Assembly: GCA_922989275.2 (NCBI GenBank)
Contig: OV277857.1
Coordinates: forward strand, 6,696,001 to 6,760,000
DNA from: Gari tellinella
Taxonomy: Eukaryota; Mollusca; Bivalvia; Cardiida; Psammobiidae
Reading direction: 5' to 3'
DNA: 64,000 bases
Positions 1-11,733 of the stretch are shown here, piece after piece. Below the pieces are notes generated by a model. The model was not told the DNA's origin and did no database searches. It saw only the letters and a program-made list of their open reading frames with translations. The stretch's first letter is position 1. Every line of letters begins with the position of its first letter. The translations under genes and the position numbers were made by a program.

Positions 1-322
1 TCGCGCTAGCGTTTATTTCGCTTAAATGCCGAAAAAGTTCATTTCTTTTCTTAATTGCATAATGATCTACAACAAGTTGCTTATTCAAAGGTATAGCGAT
101 GAGATAAACAAGTGGAAATGATGAAATACATTCTTGTTATTTTTCTGTAGTACATTAGTCCAATGAGATAAGCTGTCCTGACATAACAGAAATAAACATG
201 CTTATGCAACGCTTAACCCAACTCACTACTAAGACGTCATCTTCCGTTAGCAACAGATGTCTAATATTGTTTCTTAGATTCAAATGTAACGTTAATTGAA
301 TAAAGTTGTATCGTTATTCGTG

Positions 323-389
323 GCAAACATTTTGAATCCTGATTATACGCCGCCTTACGCGGCGTCTTATCAGGATTCGAAATGTTTGC
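323..389. repeat. Solitary core hairpin
   Basis: An imperfect palindrome begins GCAAACAT and ends ATGTTTGC, with the stem GACGCCGC-like tip around CTTACG. It is the same hairpin found inside families A, B, C, D and I, but I see no family ends around it, so it is either a stripped copy or sits in an unrecognised host element. Confidence 0.7.
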
Positions 390-1687
390 TATGAACATTG
401 TACTAGGGGTTAGGCACTTAAACGCTTAACATTACAATATTAAGCCACGTGTCTCGGTACACGAAAACCCACTTTATGCAAAATTAAAACCATACGCTAC
501 ATCAATCAAGTTCCCTTGACTTCTTGGAAATATCTTTTGAGAACCATTATTCTTAAAGATGAAACTTTTTCCAAAAGAAGTTACAGCAAATATTTGCAGG
601 TTGTAAATATGTGATTCAGTGGAGCTTCGTATTGAAGATCCACCAGGATGATCGGGAATCTTTAGTCATTTACACATCCAATATATTACTTTCATGTTCT
701 ATTTTGTTTTAAACACAAAGGTTGTTGCTCGTTCGAACACATGTTTGCCACTAATGGAAATTTCGAGTACACTGCGACAACATTGTTTGGCAAAGTTGTA
801 ATCTGTGCCTTTATAAATACATGTTACATCATCATTCTATAAATTTAATGATAAGGCCAAATAAATAATTTCCTGTGTTTCCTATTACGTGCCCCAAAAA
901 TTTAGGGACGGACGGTCGGAAATTTTTTTTTTTTTAAACATTCATATAATAATCTACTTAACTTTTCTAATGGAGTTTATTTGTTATAAAATCATATTCA
1001 TATAATGAAAAATATATGAATGTATTTTACTTTGCGGCCATACATAAACCCCCTTAAAAATATCAATTCAAATTGTTGATTTAATTGATAGGTCCCATTA
1101 CCAAAATTACCTTAAACATTTGAAATAGTATAAATTGTTAACAAATATTGGTATACCAAAACCGACAAAGTAGTGACGTTTATAATTATGACAGCTTAAA
1201 TTAATAATGTTTTTAAATGTGTTGTATGCATATCAAATGTGTCAATAAAATGTGTTGCCAGCATGTTTAATGTGTCAATGCAGATCATATCTGCAAAGAA
1301 GATACTTTATGACAGATTTAGATAAAATCTCACTTAGATTCCTGCTTAATCTTATTTTAAATCAATTTTTAAAACACTTAAACGACTTTAAAGTTGCTTT
1401 CTAAACCATTTAGTTGAGAAAAGCTTCATTACGCACATGCGCCGTAAAAAATGACCGACATTCACCGATGCATTTTTTCGAAAAATACCAAAAAAGTTTA
1501 GTGTTGGAGGGAAAAGCTAGGGTCGGTCGGGTTACCGGAAACAGGTATTTTTTATTTTGCCTAAGCATTTTGAATAATATTTCTGTTGATCTTGGTTCAA
1601 ACAGTTTGTCACTCCTCTTTGTGCTCCTTCTATCAACGACGTTTCGCCTTAGTGTCATGAAATAGTTAAACAGCAATGTCTTATTTA
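390..1687. other. AT-rich stretch with nothing recognised
   Basis: I see no family match, no convincing gene and no tandem repeat here. Short overlapping open frames near 1410-1676 on both strands have no recognisable motif and look like chance. Confidence 0.5.
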
Positions 1688-1760
1688 GGAAATAGCGGCA
1701 AGAATTGTTGTAAGGAAGGAATCGATACTTTGAGAGCCGTTATAAGGAGGGAACACTGTA
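1688..1760 (+). mobile_element. Family D MITE, 3-prime fragment
   Basis: The stretch matches the last 75 bases of the fuller copy at 15590-15949: AGCGGCAAG, then GGAGGGA-type repeats, ending in GCACTGTA-like ACACTGTA. The rest of the element is missing. Confidence 0.6.
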
Positions 1761-2238
1761 CATATCAGTGAGTATTTAGACGTACATTCTTCTAACAAGT
1801 AACGCTATACAGAACTGTTATGCGAAATGTGTTCACATAAAATTTGATATACATTTTTCTTCGTAAAATTGATATACCTTTATAGCATGCCAGTTTGCTT
1901 AAAGATACATTTATGAGAAGAAAAATATCAAGAAAAACAATTAAACGCTTTGCCCAAAGGTATTAAACTGTCAGTGCCAATTTAAGATGATGGAAAGTGT
2001 ATTAAAGCATGTCTTACAGGCTTTTTAGCCATTTAAATAAAAGAAAATGGGACAAGTTACGTATTTGACAGTGAAGTTTTCAAATATTTATCTATTGTTA
2101 TAACCATAGTTTGAAGTTTCCGAACTTTAAATGTCTTGTATTGGACAATTAATTCATGATTTGCAGCTTCTCTTGTTTTTGTTTGCCATTTTGATTGCAT
2201 GAAACAGTTTATGCAGAATTGGCATATTTGTTTATTGG

Positions 2239-2488
2239 TACAGTGGAGAATCTGTTATTCTTTCCCAATAAACGCGTTTACGCTAAAACTATTATTTGCA
2301 GTGCAAATAGTTTGGAGCCAGATCAGACACCGGGTAACCCGGCGTCTGATCAGGCTCCAAACTGTTTGCCACCAAGATAAACATGAAATATCAGAATTGT
2401 CCAAAAGTTGTTCTTTTCTACGTTTTAGCGCTTTGCGTTTGCGTACGTTTGCGTTTAAACGGGAAAGAATAACAGATTATCCACTGTA
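2239..2488 (+). mobile_element. Family A MITE, full length
   Basis: This is a reference copy of family A. It is bounded by TA on both sides, starts CAGTGGAGAATCTGTTATTC and ends in the inverted counterpart (AACAGATTATCCACTG), giving terminal repeats of about 28 bp. The middle (about 2299-2373) is the core hairpin with the GC-rich tip CCGGGTAACCCGG. There is no coding capacity. TA targets and CAGT ends fit a Tc1/mariner-type MITE; the family name is mine. Open frames across it are translations of the repeat. Confidence 0.9.
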
Positions 2489-2504
2489 TATCTTTAAACT
2501 ATTA

Positions 2505-2686
2505 AAAGGGACATAGATAAACAGTGTAGACTATGTAGCCTCTGATCACAATCTACACTGTTTGCTGAAAGGAATTTCAATATAAAACGAAACGGAAATA
2601 ATATCAAGACTAGGCATCCTTTACATAAGAAATGAACTACTCCAATATATAAGCATGGAAGAATCCACAAGGTATAAGAGGGTACA
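2505..2686 (-). mobile_element. Family B MITE, partial
   Basis: Homologous to the complete copy at 38922-39150: the sequence after the hairpin (TTTCAATATAAAACGAAA, then GGAAGAATCCAC and GGTATAAGAGGGT) is collinear. The hairpin is reduced to CAGTGTAGA...TCTACACTG and the TTAACCC end is absent. Confidence 0.65.
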
Positions 2687-3209
2687 TTTTGTAAATGGAA
2701 GACATACTTAGGTACGGATTTTATTTGCTTTAAATAGGTTATCTTCGTGTCAAAGAAATCGAATTATAATGCGTGGAAACGGATATGGAGATAATGGAAT
2801 ATTAAGATTGAATGTGTTTTGATGTTTTTTCAGTTAGTTGTTTACAGGAGAAATTATAAAACATAATGATGTTCCAGATTTGGACTATGCATAATATATC
2901 AGTTCGTCATTCGTTTTGTTTTTTAACAATGAGAATATTTTGGAAATGAGAAAACTCTTTAGCATTACTGCCAAATAACTAGGCAATTTATATTCACGAA
3001 CAACACGTCAAGTTTAATAGGCTAAATATATTACCGCTTCTTCAAAGTTCCATTAATTGCGTCTTAGCTTCTTTGTTGCGACGATACAATAAACTCAGTG
3101 TCACCCTTGTTATGATGGCCCTTTCTCTACATGTACAACGATGAGTTCAGTAAAGAGATCGATGGCCCATGTTGGCCAACGATTGCGAGTTGGCGACCTG
3201 TCTGAAAAT

Positions 3210-3440
3210 CAGTGGAGAAACGTTATGCGTTCGTTCAAACGCAAACGCATTGCAATGAAATATAGACAATAACAATTTTTGGACAACTTTGACAACCAGT
3301 TTTAATCTGAGTGGCAACCAGTTTTTAGCCTGATAAGACGCCGGGTGACCCGGCGTCTGATCTGGCTCCAAACTGTTTGCAATGAAAAATATAGTTTAAG
3401 CGTAAACGCGGTTATTTTGAAAGATACGTTTTCTCTACTG
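3210..3440 (-). mobile_element. Family A MITE, old divergent copy
   Basis: CAGTGGAGAAA at the left and TTCTCTACTG at the right are decayed family A ends. Inside are the GCAAACGCAAACG segment, the hairpin (about 3308-3380) with tip CCGGGTGACCCGG, and AGCGTAAACGCG. It is much more diverged than the 2239 copy, so the family was active over a long period. Confidence 0.75.
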
Positions 3441-3891
3441 TTCTCTGCACGCTGCACACGGGGCACAAACTGCTAACATAAATCGCAAACAGTGGTATCT
3501 GAACACGCTTGAGTTCTAAAATAACCTACATGTATCTGAAGACGAAACCCATCGAACATACAAAACGGTCGGGTTAGGTTTGATTTCAGGACTATCAGGC
3601 ATTTGAATTCAGTAGATAAACAGTCGTTTAAGACAAGTGTCAGTTTAATGCAGATTCAGGTAAATACATAAATTGGCGTTAGAAACGTTAACAATTACTA
3701 TTGTTCTACATAATCATCTTTTTCAAACAATTGTCGTCTGTTTTTATTTATCGAATTTAATTTGAGGTATTTTTTCTTACAGTATATTAAAATGAGGGTC
3801 AAACATGTGTGGTCTTGATCAGACGCCGCTAAACAGTTTGATAATAACTTGTATTCGGGGTAAGGTAGTGAAGCGTTAAGAGAAGTTTGAT

Positions 3892-4144
3892 ATACAGAGG
3901 GGGAAGCGTTATTCTTTCCCGTTTTAACGCAAACGAAAAGCAAACGCAAATCGCTAAAATGTATAAAAATAAGAATTTTTTGACATATCTTATCATTTGT
4001 TTTAATCCGAGTGGCAAATAGTTTGAAGCCTGATCAGACGCCGGGTTACCCGGCGTCTGATCAGGCTCCAAACCGTTTGCAATGGGAATAATAGTTTCAG
4101 CGTTAACGCGTTTATTGGGTAATAATAAGGTTTTCTCTACTGTA
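3892..4144 (-). mobile_element. Family A MITE, old divergent copy
   Basis: Starts TACAGAGGGGG and ends TTTTCTCTACTGTA. The order matches family A in reverse orientation: TTCTTTCCCG, GCAAACG, hairpin (about 4020-4082) with tip CCGGGTTACCCGG, then GCGTTAACGCGTTTATTGGG. Confidence 0.8.
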
Positions 4145-4499
4145 TCAGCTATGCAGTAATATTTTAGTACTATATATACAATTTCTCTTTTATGGTAAGT
4201 TTACTGTTTACGACTCGGAGGGTAGTTCAAAAAGTTTCGATACTGGATAAATAACTCCCTTATAATAATATTGTTGTTGTTGCTGCTAAGGTTTATAGTA
4301 CCGCTATAAGCTTTATCAAAACTATTTGAACAACCCTCGTATTACTGCTTTATGTAACCTTTATGGAAATGAATGGTTTATTTATTCAAGAAACAGAAAA
4401 GAAACCTTAATCAATTGAAAAACGCTCAACGTTATTGTTGCTCGGAGAATAATGAATGAACAAGTGACCTATAATGTGAGTCAGATCATCATATATTTA

Positions 4500-4732
4500 G
4501 GATTTTAATGGTCAAATTTATCCGGAACCTTTTACCCCTAGATCGTCATAGTGTCATCTGCTTCTATAGCGTTTTCTTTGATATCGTTTCAAAATAATAT
4601 TTATTTTAGTATGACTTTAATAATTTTGAAACAAGTGTAAATCAGTTTTTATCCTGACCAGACCCCGCGTTTCGTGGTGTCTGATCAGGGTACAAACTGT
4701 TTGCAAAGGTGCGTTTTGACGTCATTGACAGG
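4500..4732 (-). mobile_element. Family C MITE, degenerate
   Basis: Recognised by order: a decayed TTTTACCCC block, CATCTGCTTC, TGTAAATCAG, the hairpin (about 4640-4706, tip CCGCGTTTCGTGG), then GCAAAGGTGCGTTTTGACGT and CATTGACAGGG. The TTAACCC ends have been lost to mutation. Confidence 0.6.
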
Positions 4733-4958
4733 GAAATTGTTAATGTATATTTAATAACTTGGTTCAAGAATATAAAGAGATTGAGTTGAATCTGATACTG
4801 TTCTAAAGCGTTTGATTGATTATAGTTTAGCTCTTGCTAAAAATAGACATTTCAACTGCTTTGTTACGATTTTGGACTCAAACTCTTTATTACCTTTTGG
4901 CCGGAGTACATCTAAGAGTTTTAATTACTGCTGATATGTAAACAAAACCCATTATATT

Positions 4959-5206
4959 TTAACCCTTTCATGATCAAATTATTCGGGAGATGTTTCCCCT
5001 TCAACGTTATATTGTCGTCTGCTTCAGTTTTAATGATTGCAAGTGCAAAATCGTTTTAAAGTAAGATTCAATGTAGTATTACTTAAAACGTATGGATACG
5101 AGTGTCAAACTGTTTGGATTTTGATCAGACGCCGCGTGACGCGGCGTCTGATCAGGGTCCGAACTGTTTGCAAACGCGCTTTAAGCGTCATTAAGAGTGA
5201 AAGGAT
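4959..5206 (-). mobile_element. Family C MITE (piggyBac-like ends)
   Basis: Begins TTAACCCTTTCATGATC, followed by TTTCCCCTTC and TGTCGTCTGCTTC, then the hairpin (about 5104-5172, perfect tip CCGCGTGACGCGG) and GCGCTTTAAGCGTCATT, ending AGAGTGAAAGG. TTAA target and CCCTTT ends are the known signature of piggyBac-type elements; assignment to that superfamily is inferred from the ends only. Confidence 0.75.
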
Positions 5207-6892
5207 GAATAACAATGAATGTGTTGCAATACGTATAATGAAACGAATTAAGGGTGTATCCAACCCATAAGCGATTTTTTTCAAAGTATCAAACTTTTTT
5301 TCTATCATTGTTTTTTTGGAAGAGCTATTTATGATGAATGAAAAAATGGAAAAAATATATATGGTGGTGTCCTTTTTTTGAGCTACAGCGATTTGAAAAA
5401 GGTATGTCAAAGTTGGACTTTTTCTCTCAAATGTTTACCCATTCAGAGTACAAGCTTAAGTAAAATCTATTTCAAAACAAAACAAACATGGTAATTTTGG
5501 TTTTCATTATTTATTTCATGTCTATGGTGGTATTTTCACATATAGAAACCAAATTTAGACAAAGCAGGCACTAGGTTTGAACACTATGGATCCTCGAATA
5601 TCAAAAATATGCTTTTTATAGGGCATGATTTTATTAGATTTTTTTATTTTATGAAAAAAAAAAGTAAAAAAGTTTGAAAATGAAATAGTTCTAGTATTAA
5701 ACTTTTTCTTATATTCTATCAAATGAAAGCCAATGCTAAGGCAGTTCAAAATATGAAAAGAAATTGAAAGGTCAGTGTTGAAAATTTTGAGTTATTAAAG
5801 TAAAAAGAGTTATCTCCCCTTACAAAATTTACAAAAAAGTACCATATCGATGATATTTAGAGCTTTATAAATTTCACATTTGGTGCCTGATTTTTCTTAA
5901 ATTAATTTTTGTATGAAGAAATACTACCATAGATAGGCAATGAATAACACAAAACCAAATAATCATATTTGTTTTCATTTAAAATGGATTGTATTGAAGC
6001 GGGCTGTTTGAAAAGAACAAAATAAGAGAAAGTGGGTGGGGTAAATTTTACATGGCCATGGAGCCAACTGTTGTTCACCAAAATGTACACTTTTTCTATT
6101 TTTTCATTCATCTTAAATAGCTCTTCAATACAAAACCATCATAAAGTGTTTTCATATACCTTGAAAATTTCTTAAATTCATCATACCCAACTTTCAGTCC
6201 ATTTTGACTGGCTTAATCAAGTAGGTTGTCCCCCTTGCAAAAATCCGATAAAATCGATATGGATAAATTTCTAGCCTGACTGCCCTATATAGAATATATA
6301 GGGGAATAATTTTCAAAGTCATATTTTAAGGTGTTACATATATTTGTCAATATTTTAGCAGTTATAGCAATATACTTTATTTTCTTCTTTTTCACATGAT
6401 GTAAATTTTAATTTTCTATTTTAACGACTTTTTGCTTCCATTTTGATTTGAAAATGGTTGGTGTCGGACACATTAAACATAAAGTAAAAAAAATATGAAG
6501 GTGTGTAGTTTGCTGATTTTGAACGCAAATGAAGTATCCTTTTTAATATCTGCGAATTTTTTAGCAGTTATGAGGTGAAAGAATGTTTTCAAAACAGTTA
6601 TAAAATCTCTTTTGCTTTGAGTTTGAATAAAGTCTTTTTGCTTCCAATTTAATTTGAATATTGACAAATGTTGTGATGCTGAAATCGGACTCATTTTTCC
6701 CCAACCCATAATCGGATATTTCCGTAATTCACCGTAATCGTTCAAGGGCAGTGATCTCACTCATCTGATTCCCGCTGTGTGTTGATTGGGGCTGATGTCC
6801 ATGTGTGATAAATAAATGCCATATATATATAGGGGGTAAAGGACCCTAGAAACATATGTCTATTACACATGCTTTCAGAGTACCGGATATTT
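5207..6892. other. Quiet AT-rich stretch, no MITE recognised
   Basis: About 1.7 kb rich in runs of A or T with none of the window's repeat families and no recognisable protein. It is the longest stretch in the left half without a hairpin. Small open frames on the minus strand (for example 5105-5410 and 6473-6760) are lysine- and phenylalanine-rich, as expected from AT-rich chance. Confidence 0.5.
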
Positions 6893-7270
6893 TGTGGACA
6901 AACTACTTAGTCTGACCAATTGATCATAATTCATACCACCGTTTGATCGATTCAATCGATAATACTGATCGGGGTATAATAGTTGTAAAACGCGAATGTT
7001 TGGTGATAACTTATTGATCATTGATACACGAGACCCCGCTGAGAACAAGAAATACTTCGGAAGCAGTGTTCCGGAGGCAGCCGAGCGATAACGAAGCATT
7101 CGTGATTTCTTATCAAGACTAAAGATGAGCAAGCGGTGCCCGACAGTATGCCTAACGAATCGATAATTGATCTCGCGGACAAAGGGAGATAATGGTTTAC
7201 GTATCACGATCAGGCCAGATCAAGGAAGACAACTATGTAAATATGTCCTGCATTCTTGGACATGATGCAT
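6893..7270. repeat. Dispersed direct repeat, copy 1
   Basis: Collinear with 12444-12858 over nearly its full length, sharing GACAAACTACTT-like start, CGATCGATAAT-type block, TGTTCCGGAGGCAGCCGA, GATAACGAAGCATTCGTG, TCGATAATTGAT, GGGAGATAATGGTTTACG and CCTGCATTCTTGGACATG. On the minus strand both copies can be read as related peptides (SLDKKSRMLRYRSAASGTL here), but indels interrupt the frame and I do not recognise the protein. It could be a SINE, a LINE end or a decayed gene fragment. Confidence 0.65.
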
Positions 7271-7857
7271 GTATGTGTTATCCACATTAGAGGTTGTTTA
7301 TTCGAATAATGTGTACCTTGAAAGGCATAGCCGAAACGGCACTACTGAAGCAACGCAACAAAATGATTTGCGGATAGCAGACCAATAAGCCCCGCCTCCT
7401 CTGCGGAATTGTATACACAAATCCCACCCCTATAGAGAAATAGCGTTTATACAAATTGAACGTCCAATGCAATTGAATTGGGTGAATGTAAATATTTGGG
7501 AGTGGAGTGACGATCTCATTCAGGAGCATGAATGGCCTTCACCCTAATCTGACTTTCTAAATACATGTATAGTAGGTACTAAACAATCGACGTTCAAAAA
7601 TATCTTTCAACAACCAATTAACCTTTTGGAACCTCTCACACTGGTTTTGGAGCCACCAGAAGCGCACCTCTTCAGTCAACACCTTCCATTTTATTTTAAG
7701 ACGAAGGACTTCGGTTGATGGAATGATAAGAGAGAATATAACTCACTGATTTTGACCGAAACAATATGATAGGCCAGGAAAAGCGGAATATCGAAGATAT
7801 GAATATATTAAACAGATTCTGTACTTTTTGCGGAAGCTACGGTAGACCTATCATCTG
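7271..7857. other. No recognised feature
   Basis: No family match or credible gene seen. A minus-strand open frame at 7287-7529 has no motif I recognise. Confidence 0.4.
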
Positions 7858-8089
7858 TTTAAATTTGTCGTCTGCCGTTTTTCTTAAAGTTGACAATTTG
7901 GCAGAAGAAATATTATGACGAGTAACAAACAGCTTGAATCCAGATCAGACGCCGCTTCACGCGGCGTCTTATCTTGATTAAAGCTATTTGCAAATATAAA
8001 CCAAGTCTTAATTCCCCTCCCTAAAACAACTCCCTCTGAACAGCATACATAATCTGTGTCTCCCATTGGGTTCCATTGTAGAGAGTTGG
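7858..8089 (-). mobile_element. Family D MITE, partial
   Basis: Reverse-orientation D: TTGTCGTCTGCCG, then a GACGAGTAACAAACAGCTTG lead-in, the hairpin (about 7925-7992, tip CCGCTTCACGCGG), AAATATAAACCAAG, CCCTCCCTAAAACAAC, CCCTCTGAACA, and TGTCTCCCATTGGGTTCC, ending near TAGAGAG. The half with the other terminal repeat is missing. Confidence 0.75.
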
Positions 8090-8257
8090 GCATGCTACGT
8101 CATTGCTACGTCATTGCCGTTTGTTATATTCTGTCGACTGCAACAAATCTCCACTTTGCTTGGTCATTTCATTGTTTTTATGACGTTGTTACCTGACTAA
8201 TATAGTCACCACCAAATCATCGTCCTTTTATATTCAGCATTCACATTCACGTGTGTT

Positions 8258-8422
8258 ACTCGTCATTTTGTCTTTTTTCTGTAAAAATGTCCAAAATGTG
8301 ACTATGAGAAAAATAGCAGCCGACAATTTTAAGCAGCTGAAGTTGTTAGGGGGAAAGTCGATAGCGTTGTTGTTCGGATGGAATCGTTGTTCAGAGGGCC
8401 GTTGTAGGGATGGATCACTGTA
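8258..8422 (+). mobile_element. Family D MITE, 3-prime half
   Basis: ACTCGTCATTTTGTC, AGCAGCCGACAATTTT, then TTGTTCGGATGGAATCG and GGGCCGTTGTAGGGATGG, ending ATCACTGTA. This is the D half that follows the hairpin. Confidence 0.7.
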
Positions 8423-8591
8423 TTTTAAATAATATTGTTGTAGGTAACTACAACATCTTAGTTTTTGTACGTGTCTTCATTATATCTTGTATTCAATACA
8501 TGTTCCGTGGGGAACCTTTTTGTCTTAGTATTCCAGTTCATCCTGCTGTAAAAGACTCGCGTCTTCTTCTGGCGTTTTTGAAGCAGCTCCC

Positions 8592-8745
8592 CCAAAGGCG
8601 TCTGATCTTGAATCAATCTATTTGTCACTCATCATTAAGTTTTTTATGTCAAAAAATGTCCATTACGTAACTCTTAGAAAAACAGCAGATGGCAATTTTA
8701 AGCAGACGACAATTTTAAGCAGACGACATTGCTTCCAGACAATGG
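8592..8745 (+). mobile_element. Family D MITE, internal fragment
   Basis: Right hairpin arm (AAGGCGTCTGATCTTGAATC) followed by TCACTCATCATTAAG, AAAACAGCAGATGGC and two tandem copies of GCAGACGACA. The end is lost. Confidence 0.65.
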
Positions 8746-8911
8746 TGTGTGTCAGTCATGAACCAAAACGTAATTCGACAAGCTATATAGCGAACAATGA
8801 TTCTAACCAACAAAGACTAAACATGTCCTTTATTTGCGTTATTTACCCACAAGTCAATACAATTGGTTTTTTTAAAAAAAAAAAAACAAAGAAAAAAGGA
8901 AAAAAACGTTT

Positions 8912-8985
8912 TGATTCGAATGAGACTCGAACCTATGACCTTTTGATTGTTAGTCAACCACACTACCGACTGAGCTATCAGCACT
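8912..8985 (-). tRNA. tRNA-like sequence (pseudo-tRNA or SINE head)
   Basis: On the minus strand there is a good A-box-like TAGCTCAGTCGG and a B-box-like GGTTCGAGTCT at normal spacing, followed about 20 bases later by a T run in the complement of the A-rich stretch near 8895-8906, a plausible Pol III terminator. The anticodon arm can be folded with five pairs and a seven-base loop, but position 33 is not U, the T stem has mismatches and the acceptor strands do not pair. I therefore call it a degraded tRNA or tRNA-derived SINE, not a working tRNA gene. Confidence 0.5.
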
Positions 8986-9440
8986 TAACTAGAATAGTGG
9001 TACATGTATGAGCTGGGTGCTGGGATCCTAACACCTTTTATTCATGTGCTAATCTAGGACCAGTGGCGATACGGAGTACAAAACCTTTATAATTTTCATT
9101 AAAATTAATTCAGATAGCACAGCTAGACTAAGTATAAGATTGAATGAAGAATTAGTTATTATGATATATTTACACGTAACCATGTGAATTTAAAAGCTTT
9201 TTGTATTACTTTCAGAATTTATTTTAACTTGCTGAATGTTAGAAAATGTTTTATTTAAGATGTCATAAATTTCCCTTCTGCCAATTTCATTGAAAAGTGC
9301 AATATTTGCGTTCTTTGAATAGATTCCCGTAAGGGTAATCACTGACGCCTTTGGTGTCATTTGTATTTGTATGCACCGGTCTTGCACCGACGGGGTGAAT
9401 TAGACTGTGCGTTTGCTGCTCTTTTACAAGAGCCGCAATC

Positions 9441-9554
9441 GAGTGCCTGACTATGTCTGTAAGTCACTCGGCTTTTTTGAGTGCTTGGCTATGTCTGTAA
9501 GTCACTCGGCTTCTTTGAGTGCTTGGTTATACCTGTAAGTCACTCAGTTGTTTT
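9441..9554. repeat. Three tandem 38-bp units
   Basis: Three consecutive units start GAGTGC and contain GTAAGTCACTC. The first two differ at only a few positions; the third is more diverged at its end. Confidence 0.8.
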
Positions 9555-9755
9555 CCTTTGCACCATTCCGTTAAGGGGACAGTGCATCAATGGATAGAAG
9601 TCTGACATATGGTCGTCGGATTCTTCCAGTTCCAACTCATTCCCAAAATGGTCTGCTTTATTTCTGCGTTCGATTCTCAAAGCTTGCTTAAATCAAACAT
9701 ACATACTTCTTTTAAAGCTTTAGTTTTGAAATACATGTATGTTTGTTCTGAGTAC

Positions 9756-9947
9756 TAATAAAACGTCTCTAATACGACCACTTAATTATGTTAATTATTA
9801 GGGTTTTACAATAGTTTGATTGCTTAAAGCAAGGTGACAATAAAACGAGGAAGATTTCTTTTTCATTGTCAACTCTCTTAAGCTGTCACCTGGCTTTTAA
9901 ACACTCAATTAGCTTTATTAGTGGTCGTAATAGAGAGGTTTTACTAT
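9756..9947. mobile_element. Family E MITE, diverged hairpin
   Basis: Ends AAACGTCTCTAATACGACCA and the inverted GGTCGTAATAGAGAGGTTTT show an E copy. Inside are GCTTAAAGCAAGGTGACA and CTTAAGCTGTCACCT, but the hairpin tip has decayed (GAGGAAGATTTCTTTTTC). Ends of the form CAGTAAAACCTCTC resemble Tigger/pogo terminal repeats. Confidence 0.75.
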
Positions 9948-10458
9948 TTATAGCAATAGAGTTTTGTTCGACTGATCGAGAGATTCCACTGATTACAGTA
10001 GAACCTTTGCATCCCGAACACCTATATTATACTTCAAATAAACATTAAGTGGCGAGATTCTTTCCGTTGGCGCAGAAATTGAGTGTAACCTGTCATGAAC
10101 TCGCCTATAACATCCAGCGTGTTATTATCCCCCCCCCCCCACCACCACCACCTTTCACGAAAAATAGTACTAACTCGCATTCCGTCTAATAGATGTTCGA
10201 AGAAAATAAAATGTTGGGGGAGGGGGATTTAATTTTAATCAGAAAAATGTCGTTTTACGGTTTATACTTTTCATATTTATAGATAACAGTGGTGTATATA
10301 TTTGTGTGCTGTTGAAACCTGTGCTTTGTCTATATTAGTGTTTTCTTCTGACCTGTCCAAGTTATGTTAAGATTGGAACATTCTAAAACTTTAAAAGGGG
10401 TGAGTTTTCTCTACATCCAGTTAGAGATACGGATAGCTGTAACGTTTGTGCGTAATGT

Positions 10459-10494
10459 CACGGAGTAATTAGAGCTCGCTCTAATTACTCCGTG
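10459..10494. repeat. Perfect 17-bp hairpin
   Basis: CACGGAGTAATTAGAGC is followed after two bases by its exact reverse complement. It immediately precedes a decayed family A start (ACAGTAGAGGATACATTATT at about 10502). Function unknown. Confidence 0.75.
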
Positions 10495-10501
10495 GTAATA
10501 T

Positions 10502-10770
10502 ACAGTAGAGGATACATTATTCTTTTCCGTTTAAACGCAATGCACTAAACTGGGGTTTAATATGGCTTTAATCTGAGTAGCAAACAGGGGTGCCTGGTTT
10601 AAATTTTCATTTTCGTTTTGCTTTATATTGAAATTCCTATAATGCGGCGTCTGATCAGAGTCTACTCTGTTTGCCTATTTCCCTTTTGTAGGATGCGTTA
10701 AATACAAGAATGAGGAGAAGGCGTTATTCTTTCCAAATAAACGCGTTAAAGCTATTATTTCCATCGGAAA
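10502..10770. mobile_element. Decayed patchwork of family A and B pieces
   Basis: A family A-like start and CGTTTAAACGCAATGC block run into family B sequence (TTTATATTGAAATTCCTAT and a half hairpin GCGGCGTCTGATCAGAG), followed by another family A-like block (GGCGTTATTCTTTCC, AATAAACGCGTTAAAGC). The order implies nested insertion or recombination between old copies. Confidence 0.5.
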
Positions 10771-10885
10771 AAATTCATATATTGCAGTCAACAATGAGTG
10801 GTCGTTAAGTACTTTGTTGTTGATTAAAACAAAATTAAGGCTAAAAGATCATTCAAATGTCTTTATTACATGCGATAGAAACAGA

Positions 10886-11139
10886 TAGTATCCCTTTCCC
10901 ACATAGAAGCGACTTTTAGCGTATTTAATTTATTCCTCCGCTGAACAGAATAGTTCCTATTTAAACAGTTTTAAACATGCGCCATAAGATATAATGTCTA
11001 CATATTAGCAGATGGTAGCTTAAACCAGACTGAAAGTAAAGCAGAAATCGCCTTTAGGCGCCTTCTGCATTACTTTCAACCTGCTTTAAGTGGTCCCTTA
11101 TTTTCAATACTAGAAATAGGCAATTGGGTAAAGGGGTAT
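10886..11139. mobile_element. Family F MITE
   Basis: Starts TATCCCTTTCCC and ends GGGTAAAGGGG, with the family F hairpin at about 11020-11092: CTGAAAGTAAAGCAG then the tip TCGCCTTTAGGCG and CATTACTTTCAACCTGC. The upstream TTTATTCCTCCGCTGAA block is shared with copies at 22840 and 40780. Confidence 0.75.
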
Positions 11140-11733
11140 AGATGCTTAAATTTGAACCTATACATACCTAGACATTTTTATGAACACTTTGTTGTATTTA
11201 CATATTAAAGGGATACATTGACAGTAAGTAGTTCTGTAAAAGCTGAAACACTTAATATGCCAGTGTATTTTGGACAACTGTATGCATGTATCATAGCCAA
11301 TAATGCAGACGCAGGTGAAAAACACAACATCTATAAGTGAAATTGGCAGATGCAAAAAGACATTTGCTCTCATCTCTTTTAGACTTTTTCTTCCACTTGA
11401 ATTACAAAAGCAAACAATGTATATCCAGATCAAACAGCAAGTAACTGATCTGATAAGAATTTAGCCGGCACTCAGCAATCAGAAAACAATAACAAAATAT
11501 TAACCCATTGTCACTAACAAACAGCGTACTTATGTTTGAATTTGAATTTCTAAATGTACACTTGTCGTATGCTAGCATAATTCATCTGAACAGGGCATGC
11601 ACTGTTTGCCATTTTGCAATATATTATTTAACATCAACCCTAAAAGTAAAGAATGGACTAGACCTAATTGGAAATTAACATGTCAGTTAACAATTTTATG
11701 GTTGAATGAGTTAACGAAACAAAGTGTCATAAC

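Noticed and set aside
8912..8985. Functional tRNA gene
   Set aside because: Acceptor stem does not pair, T stem has mismatches and the residue before the anticodon is not U.
8622..9011. 129-codon plus-strand frame
   Set aside because: It passes through a family D fragment, a poly-A stretch and the antisense of the tRNA-like sequence.
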